A stretch of DNA of 12,229 bases from an uncultured Candidatus Melainabacteria bacterium (GTDB lineage Bacteria > Cyanobacteriota > Vampirovibrionia > Gastranaerophilales > Gastranaerophilaceae): assembly GCA_937898445.1 (NCBI GenBank), contig CALEJY010000172.1, forward strand, positions 1-12,229, in the 5' to 3' direction. Below are positions 7,940 to 12,229 of this stretch, piece after piece. Within the stretch, counting starts at the first letter, position 1. The number at the start of each line of letters is the position of its first letter. Both the position numbers and the translations under genes were made by a program. The notes beneath the pieces were generated by a model. It ran no database searches, was not told the origin of the DNA, and saw nothing but the letters and a program-made list of their open reading frames with translations.

Positions 7940-7968
7940 ATTATTACATGAAAGATTTTTTTTTGCAA
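7940..7968 (-). promoter_or_regulatory. Promoter of tRNA-Gly(GCC)
   Basis: On the minus strand, TTGCAA (7963-7968, 4 of 6 matches) is 17 bases from AATAAT (7940-7945, 5 of 6 matches). Transcription would begin near 7933, about 9 bases before the mature tRNA. Position supports it more than box quality. Confidence 0.5.
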
Positions 7969-7990
7969 GCATTTTTTTTAATTTTATAAA

Positions 7991-8021
7991 AATAATATTT
8001 TAAAAAGTGAAAAATATTATT
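7991..8021 (-). terminator. AT-only hairpin at the 3' end of dnaE, possible terminator
   Basis: A perfect 11-bp inverted repeat (7991-8001 with 8011-8021, loop 9 bases) begins immediately after the dnaE stop codon and is followed on the minus strand by TTTAT. The stem has no G or C, so its strength as an intrinsic terminator is doubtful. It may instead protect the mRNA 3' end or be incidental to AT-rich DNA. Confidence 0.4.
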
Positions 8022-11000
8022 TTACGCTACTTGTTCTTCTTTTTCGTCTTTCTCTGTACTGTCTAGGGAGCGAACATTTATATCCAGTCTGTCGCCGAAT
8101 TGTTTTTTCAATATATTTACTAACTCATTTGAACTTGCAACCCAAAACATTGATGCTGCAAGAACTTTTACATCACCTTCCAAATCCTTTAACTTGAATG
8201 TTACAGGATCTGAACCGGCATGCTGACATAAAATGTTTTTCAAATATACAACTTCTTCAAACTTGAAGTCGTCATGTAATGTTATTGTAAATATGTTTGA
8301 GTTATCTACTGTTTTTACGCTTTCAACCAAAAGTGTCGGCGGTTCGTCGTCACTTCTTCTGCTAACTTTTCCCGAAATAATTACTCTTTGCTCATTTTGC
8401 AAAAAGTCGCCGTATTCTTGGATTGTTCGGTTAAATGCTATAACCTCAATTTTCCCTGACAAATCCTCAACTGTTACAAATCTGATGAATTTTGTCGGAT
8501 CTTTTTTGGTTGGAATTTGTTTTACTGCCGTAATAAGTCCGCAAATTGTAACGATTTTATCGTTCGGAAGTTCTGCAATTTCTGTGATTTTGTGCGTCAT
8601 CAAAAACGGCAATTTACTTCTAATTGTAGAAAGCGGGTGACTTGTTACGTAAAAACCTAAAAATTCTTTCTCAAAGTTTTGCAAAGTTCTAGCATCGTAT
8701 TCCTCATCAGAACCTGATAGTTGGAATTTTGCATCTTCAATTGCAGATGTATCTCCGAGCATGTCGAATAAACTTCCTTGACCGGATTCTTTGGCTTTTG
8801 ATTCTTTTGATGCGGTTGCCGTAATGTATTCAATATTATCCATAAGTTGCTTACGGCTTTTTTCAATAGAGGCAAAAGCTCCGGCTTTAATCAAACCTTC
8901 TAAAGTCTTTTTGTTAGAGCATTTTGTGTCAAGTCTTTTTATGTAATCGTAGATTGATTTGTAATCTCCGTTTTCTTCTCTTTCTTTGATAATTTCTTCG
9001 ATTACGGCTTCTCCAACCTGTTTGATAGAAGCTAAACCGAAACGAATGTTTTTGCCATCCGGTGCGTATTCCAAGAAAGATTTGTTGATATCAGGCGGAA
9101 GAACTTTAATACCGTATTTTAGAGCTTCTTCAATATACGCTTGAGTTTTTTCCTGATCCCCTGCAACGCTTGAAAGTAATGCTGACAAGTATTCTACAGG
9201 ATAATGACATTTTAAGTATGCTGTTTGATATGATACAAATGCGTAAGCTGACGAGTGCGCACGGTTAAAGCAATAAGCGGCGAAATTTTGGATTTGGTTA
9301 AACAATTTTTTCGCATCTTCCGCTTTCATACCGTATTTTGCAGAACCTTCAATAAGTTTTCCTTCTTGAGCAGCCATAGCTTCCGGATCTTTGTGACCCA
9401 TCATACGACGAACCTGATCGGCTTGACCAAGTGAGTAATCCGCCATGACTTGGAAGATTTGCATAATCTGCTCTTGGTAAACCATTGTTCCGTAAGTATC
9501 TTTCAAGATAGGTTCAAGTCTAGGGTGTGCGTAAGTAATAGCCTGACGACCGTGTTTTCTTTCAACGAAGTCGTCAACCATGCCTGAACCCAACGGACCT
9601 GGTCTGAATAGTGCAACTAAGGCACCTAAATCTTCAAAAACGTCGGGTTTAAGTTTTTTTACCAAACTTGTCATGCCGGAAGATTCTAACTGGAACACCC
9701 CAACGGTTTCGCCTCGAACAAGCATGTCATAAGTCGGTTTGTCATCCAGTGGAATATGGTTGATATCAACGTCAATTCCTTGACATTTTTTGATAAGTTT
9801 AACCGTCTTGTGTATCATTGTAAGGTTACGCAAGCCCAAAAAGTCCATCTTCAAAAGCTTCATCTTTTCAAGAATTTCTCGGTGATATTGCGTAATAATG
9901 ATGCCATCTTTTGACGGCTGGACAGGTACGATTTGGTCTAACGGTTTGTATGAAATGATAACGCCGGCTGCGTGCATACCGATACCGCATTTTATACCTT
10001 CAACACATTTTGCAGTATCAATAACTCTCTTGATTTCAGGGTCTTCGTCATAAAGTCTTTTTAGTTCAGAACCTTCAATCATTGAGCCTTCAATTGTATC
10101 TTCAATTAAAGATGCGGTTTTGTTACTTTTTGCGTATTCCATTCCAAATACTCTGGCTACACTTTTGAAAGCGTTACGAGCAGCAAGTGTACTGAATGTA
10201 ATGATTTGGCAAACCTTATCCGCACCGTATTTGTCAACTACGTAGTCAATAACTTCTCCACGTTTTTCGATACAGAAGTCAGTATCAATATCGGGCATAC
10301 TGAAACGTTCCGGGTTCAAAAATCTTTCAAACAATAGATGGTGGCGAATAGGGTCAAGATCTGTGATATCAAGTGCATACGCAACAACCGAACCTGCAGC
10401 CGAACCTCTACCTGGTCCAACCGGAATATCGTGAGTTTTAGCAAAGTGAATGAAATCCCACGTAATCAAGAAATACGCAGAAAATCCCATTTTTTCGATA
10501 ATTCCGAGTTCATATTTTACACGTTCTTTTAATTCCGGTGTAATATTTTCTTCGCCGTATTTTCTTTTCAAACCTTGCATAACGAGTTCTTCAAGATAAG
10601 AATCAGTTGTGTGGTTTGGTGGAACTTTAAAGTCAGGAAGTGGAGCTTCCCATTTGATTGTAACGTGACATTGTTCAGCGATATCGACAGTATTTTTTAT
10701 ACATTGGTCGAAAGTTTCTGTATCCATCCATTTGAACGCATCACGCATTTCAGAAACTGTTTTTACATAGAACTCATTGTTTGGAAAATGAAAACGGTTT
10801 TCTTCATCCTTCATAGATTGAGTTTGCATACAAAGAAGTGTGTCATGCCAGTCGGCATCTTCTTTTCTCAAATAGTGAGAGTCGTTTGTGATAACCATTT
10901 TGATGTCGAGTTCTTTGGCGATTTTCATCAAATCAGGGTTTGTTCTTTTTTGTTCTTCCAAACCGTGATCTTGAAGTTCTATATAATAATCTTCGCCAAA

Positions 11001-11501
11001 CAAATCTTTAAATCGTTTTGCAGTAGCTTTGGCTTCTTCATAATCTCCTTTTAACAAGTTTTGTAGAACTTCGCCACCTAAGCAGGCAGAACAACAAATT
11101 AGTCCTTCGTGGTGTTTTTCTAGCAATTCAAAGTTAATACGTGGTTTCATATAAAAGCCCTTGCAAGCAGCATCAGAGGCTAATTTAACCATGTTCATAT
11201 AACCGGTATTGTTTTTTGCTAAAAGAACCAAGTGATATCTTGGGTTGTTATGCGGATCTCTTTCATCAAGAGGACCATTGTGCATGTAAAATTCGCAGCC
11301 GATAATAGGTTTAATCCCAGCTTCTTTTGCTTCCAAATACAAATCTAAAGCACCATACATTACGCCGTGATCGGTAATTGCAACGGCAGGCATGTTGTTT
11401 TCTTTTGCAAATTTACATAAGTCTTTAAGCTTTATCGCACCGTCTAACAGAGAAAATTCACTGTGCAGGTGCAAAGGTACAAATTGTGTGTTCTCATCCA
11501 T
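8022..11501 (-). CDS. dnaE: DNA polymerase III subunit alpha
   Basis: This is the catalytic subunit of the replicative polymerase: 1159 residues, almost the same length as E. coli DnaE (1160). The N-terminal PHP domain (about 8-270) has H11, H13, D20, H45, E70, H90, C140, D207 and H209, which match the full metal-ligand set of PHP domains with proofreading activity. The polymerase core has GPGRGSAAGS (362-371), catalytic D406 and D408 in PDIDTDF, and D553 in MDFLGLRNL. A helix-hairpin-helix region lies near 800-860, a clamp-binding motif QGSLF at 908-912, and an OB fold at about 980-1060. I start at the ATG at 11501, which places PHLHS-type residues at the usual distance. A TTG at 11531 in the same frame is less likely. 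No clear Shine-Dalgarno site precedes either start. It is transcribed alone, divergent from the pilin-like gene. Confidence 0.97.
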   Translation of the reverse strand: MDENTQFVPLHLHSEFSLLDGAIKLKDLCKFAKENNMPAVAITDHGVMYGALDLYLEAKEAGIKPIIGCEFYMHNGPLDERDPHNNPRYHLVLLAKNNTGYMNMVKLASDAACKGFYMKPRINFELLEKHHEGLICCSACLGGEVLQNLLKGDYEEAKATAKRFKDLFGEDYYIELQDHGLEEQKRTNPDLMKIAKELDIKMVITNDSHYLRKEDADWHDTLLCMQTQSMKDEENRFHFPNNEFYVKTVSEMRDAFKWMDTETFDQCIKNTVDIAEQCHVTIKWEAPLPDFKVPPNHTTDSYLEELVMQGLKRKYGEENITPELKERVKYELGIIEKMGFSAYFLITWDFIHFAKTHDIPVGPGRGSAAGSVVAYALDITDLDPIRHHLLFERFLNPERFSMPDIDTDFCIEKRGEVIDYVVDKYGADKVCQIITFSTLAARNAFKSVARVFGMEYAKSNKTASLIEDTIEGSMIEGSELKRLYDEDPEIKRVIDTAKCVEGIKCGIGMHAAGVIISYKPLDQIVPVQPSKDGIIITQYHREILEKMKLLKMDFLGLRNLTMIHKTVKLIKKCQGIDVDINHIPLDDKPTYDMLVRGETVGVFQLESSGMTSLVKKLKPDVFEDLGALVALFRPGPLGSGMVDDFVERKHGRQAITYAHPRLEPILKDTYGTMVYQEQIMQIFQVMADYSLGQADQVRRMMGHKDPEAMAAQEGKLIEGSAKYGMKAEDAKKLFNQIQNFAAYCFNRAHSSAYAFVSYQTAYLKCHYPVEYLSALLSSVAGDQEKTQAYIEEALKYGIKVLPPDINKSFLEYAPDGKNIRFGLASIKQVGEAVIEEIIKEREENGDYKSIYDYIKRLDTKCSNKKTLEGLIKAGAFASIEKSRKQLMDNIEYITATASKESKAKESGQGSLFDMLGDTSAIEDAKFQLSGSDEEYDARTLQNFEKEFLGFYVTSHPLSTIRSKLPFLMTHKITEIAELPNDKIVTICGLITAVKQIPTKKDPTKFIRFVTVEDLSGKIEVIAFNRTIQEYGDFLQNEQRVIISGKVSRRSDDEPPTLLVESVKTVDNSNIFTITLHDDFKFEEVVYLKNILCQHAGSDPVTFKLKDLEGDVKVLAASMFWVASSNELVNILKKQFGDRLDINVRSLDSTEKDEKEEQVA

Positions 11502-11548
11502 AATTAAAATAGTAGCACAAGAGTTAATCAAAAAACTTTGAATGTTAA

Positions 11549-11554
11549 ATTATA
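11549..11554 (-). promoter_or_regulatory. Possible -10 box of dnaE
   Basis: A perfect TATAAT on the minus strand lies 47 bases before the dnaE ATG. No convincing -35 is found at 16-18 bases, and the surrounding DNA is AT-rich, so chance is possible. It would give a leader of about 40 bases. Confidence 0.35.
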
Positions 11555-11587
11555 TTTATGTAAAAATTTATTAGATAAATTTGTGAG

Positions 11588-11616
11588 TTGAAAATATCAG
11601 AAAAGTTTGTTATAAT
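11588..11616 (+). promoter_or_regulatory. Strong sigma-70 type promoter of the pilin-like gene
   Basis: TTGAAA (11588-11593, 5 of 6 matches) is 17 bases from a perfect TATAAT (11611-11616) that also has an extended TGT just before it. Transcription would start near 11623, leaving a leader of about 29 bases. It is the best promoter in the window after that of tRNA-Thr, which argues that the out-of-frame gene below is maintained rather than decaying. Confidence 0.75.
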
Positions 11617-11635
11617 TAAAATGTTGGTATTAGAT

Positions 11636-11642
11636 AAAGAGG
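11636..11642 (+). promoter_or_regulatory. Ribosome-binding site that fixes the pilin-like gene start
   Basis: AAAGAGG lies 9 bases before the ATG at 11652. It matters because the prepilin frame itself has no ATG until after the N-terminal helix has begun, so this site and this ATG are the only well-supported place for translation to start. Confidence 0.75.
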
Positions 11643-11651
11643 TAATTTTTT

Positions 11652-12229
11652 ATGAAAAAGAAATTTTTTAGTTGCATCGGGGGGGGGGCAATCGCTTAAC
11701 CTCTCATATCAGTAGTTTTAGCACTATTCACCACTCACTTCAACAACCGGCTTTTACTCTTGCAGAAGTTTTAATTACTCTTGGAATTATTGGAGTTGTT
11801 GCAGCTATGACGATGCCAACTTTAATTGCAAATCATAGAAAAAAGGTTGTTGAAACAAAATTAGAAAAATTTTATTCAGTTATGAACCAAGCCATAAATA
11901 TGACAAATGCAGAATACGGAGATGCTTCTAATTGGGTTATTGATTGCGGACCTTCAGAGCGTCCAACTTGTTCTGCCAAAGATGTTGAAGATTGGTTAAA
12001 TTCTACAATTGGTAAACATCTTAAAATTCTAAAAATTGAACCAAATTCAGATCAACGTGGAATTTTGGTTTACTTTAATGATGGAGGAGTATTATATATT
12101 CAAAATTATATTTATGACATGACTTTTTATTTAAACCAAAATGCAATTAAACACTCTCAAGGAGGAAAAGATACTTTTCAATTTAGATTTAATCCGATTG
12201 TTTATGCTCATCAAAGTGCTTCTTCTTCC
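11652..12229 (+). CDS. Type IV pilin-like protein with prepilin N-terminus, out of frame at a G10 tract; 3' end cut by window edge
   Basis: The ATG at 11652 reads MKKKFFSCI, enters ten Gs and meets TAA at 11697-11699 after 15 codons. The +2 frame then encodes a prepilin: the methylation-site helix FTLAEVLITLGIIGVVAAM starts at 11753, has the conserved Glu at mature position 5 and is preceded by Ala rather than the usual Gly. After this helix comes about 140 residues of globular pilin-like domain with two close cysteines (DCGP...PTCS), open to the last base. Adding one G or removing two joins the frames and gives a leader of 34 or 33 residues, long for a prepilin and rich in Ser, Thr and His. 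Such proteins are inner-membrane prepilins processed by prepilin peptidase and assembled into pili or secretion pseudopili; the substrate or role is not evident. Phase variation is the favoured reading. A sequencing error in the homopolymer or a decaying gene is possible. Confidence 0.75.
11679..11688 (+). repeat. Poly-G tract (10 Gs), candidate phase-variation switch
   Basis: Ten consecutive Gs lie 27 bases inside a gene in DNA that is otherwise strongly AT-rich. I noticed no comparable G or C run elsewhere in the window. With 10 (or 9, or 12) Gs the downstream prepilin is out of frame; with 8, 11 or 14 Gs it is in frame with the ATG at 11652. Mononucleotide runs of this length are known hotspots for slipped-strand mispairing in surface genes of other bacteria. 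Confidence 0.85.

Noticed and set aside
8233..8640. 135-codon plus-strand frame inside dnaE, and a similar 159-codon frame at 10575-11054
   Set aside because: Both are antisense to highly conserved dnaE coding sequence, and their translations resemble no protein family I recognise. The shorter plus-strand frames inside the pump, adaptor and glycosyltransferase genes were rejected for the same reason.
11502..11531. Upstream TTG start for dnaE
   Set aside because: It has no ribosome-binding site and adds ten residues before the position where PHP domains normally begin; the ATG at 11501 fits the family better.
1..12229. CRISPR arrays, insertion sequences, integrases or phage genes
   Set aside because: No regularly spaced repeats, transposase or integrase motifs, or phage structural genes were seen on either strand. 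The only sizeable direct repeat noticed is the pair of tRNA-Gly genes.

Overview
The window is AT-rich and fully bacterial. It holds six protein genes, three tRNA genes and short intergenic gaps; no stretch over 300 bases lacks a gene. The last gene, a type IV pilin-like protein with a FTLAEVLITLGIIGVVAAM N-terminus, resembles the expanded pilin-like families of gut Melainabacteria (Candidatus Gastranaerophilales). The low GC, the Gram-negative tripartite efflux pump (outer-membrane channel, lipoprotein adaptor, RND pump) and the bacterial DnaE agree with that. The lineage is an inference from sequence style, not a proof.

Left to right: tRNA-Thr(UGU) on the minus strand has a near-consensus promoter. 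A small four-helix DUF486/DMT membrane protein follows on the plus strand and ends 4 bases from the convergent end of a membrane glycosyltransferase of the GT39/ArnT type. That gene lies just downstream of tRNA-Gly(CCC). Next, on the minus strand, is an overlapping three-gene operon, outer-membrane channel (TolC/OEP) > RND pump (CusA/CzcA, heavy-metal efflux type) > periplasmic adaptor lipoprotein. It runs from an extended -10 promoter and has 14-base overlaps at both junctions. A strong hairpin terminator separates it from tRNA-Gly(GCC) upstream. Then comes dnaE, the replicative DNA polymerase III alpha subunit, also on the minus strand, with an apparently complete set of PHP-domain metal ligands and a clamp-binding motif.

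The right end carries the most interesting signal. Divergent from dnaE is a pilin-like gene with a good promoter, a good ribosome-binding site and an ATG. Ten codons into the gene lies an uninterrupted run of ten G residues, in a region that is otherwise AT-rich. With 10 Gs the reading frame closes after 15 codons. With 11 or 8 Gs the ATG reads straight into the prepilin domain, which is open to the window edge. This is the expected architecture of a phase-variable (slipped-strand) surface pilin caught in the OFF state. A homopolymer sequencing error and transcriptional slippage remain alternatives.

The efflux operon would export a divalent metal or another toxic compound across both membranes. 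The glycosyltransferase probably modifies an envelope glycan or lipid, and the pilin-like product would be a surface or secretion filament subunit. Apart from a shared envelope theme there is no evidence that these genes form one pathway.
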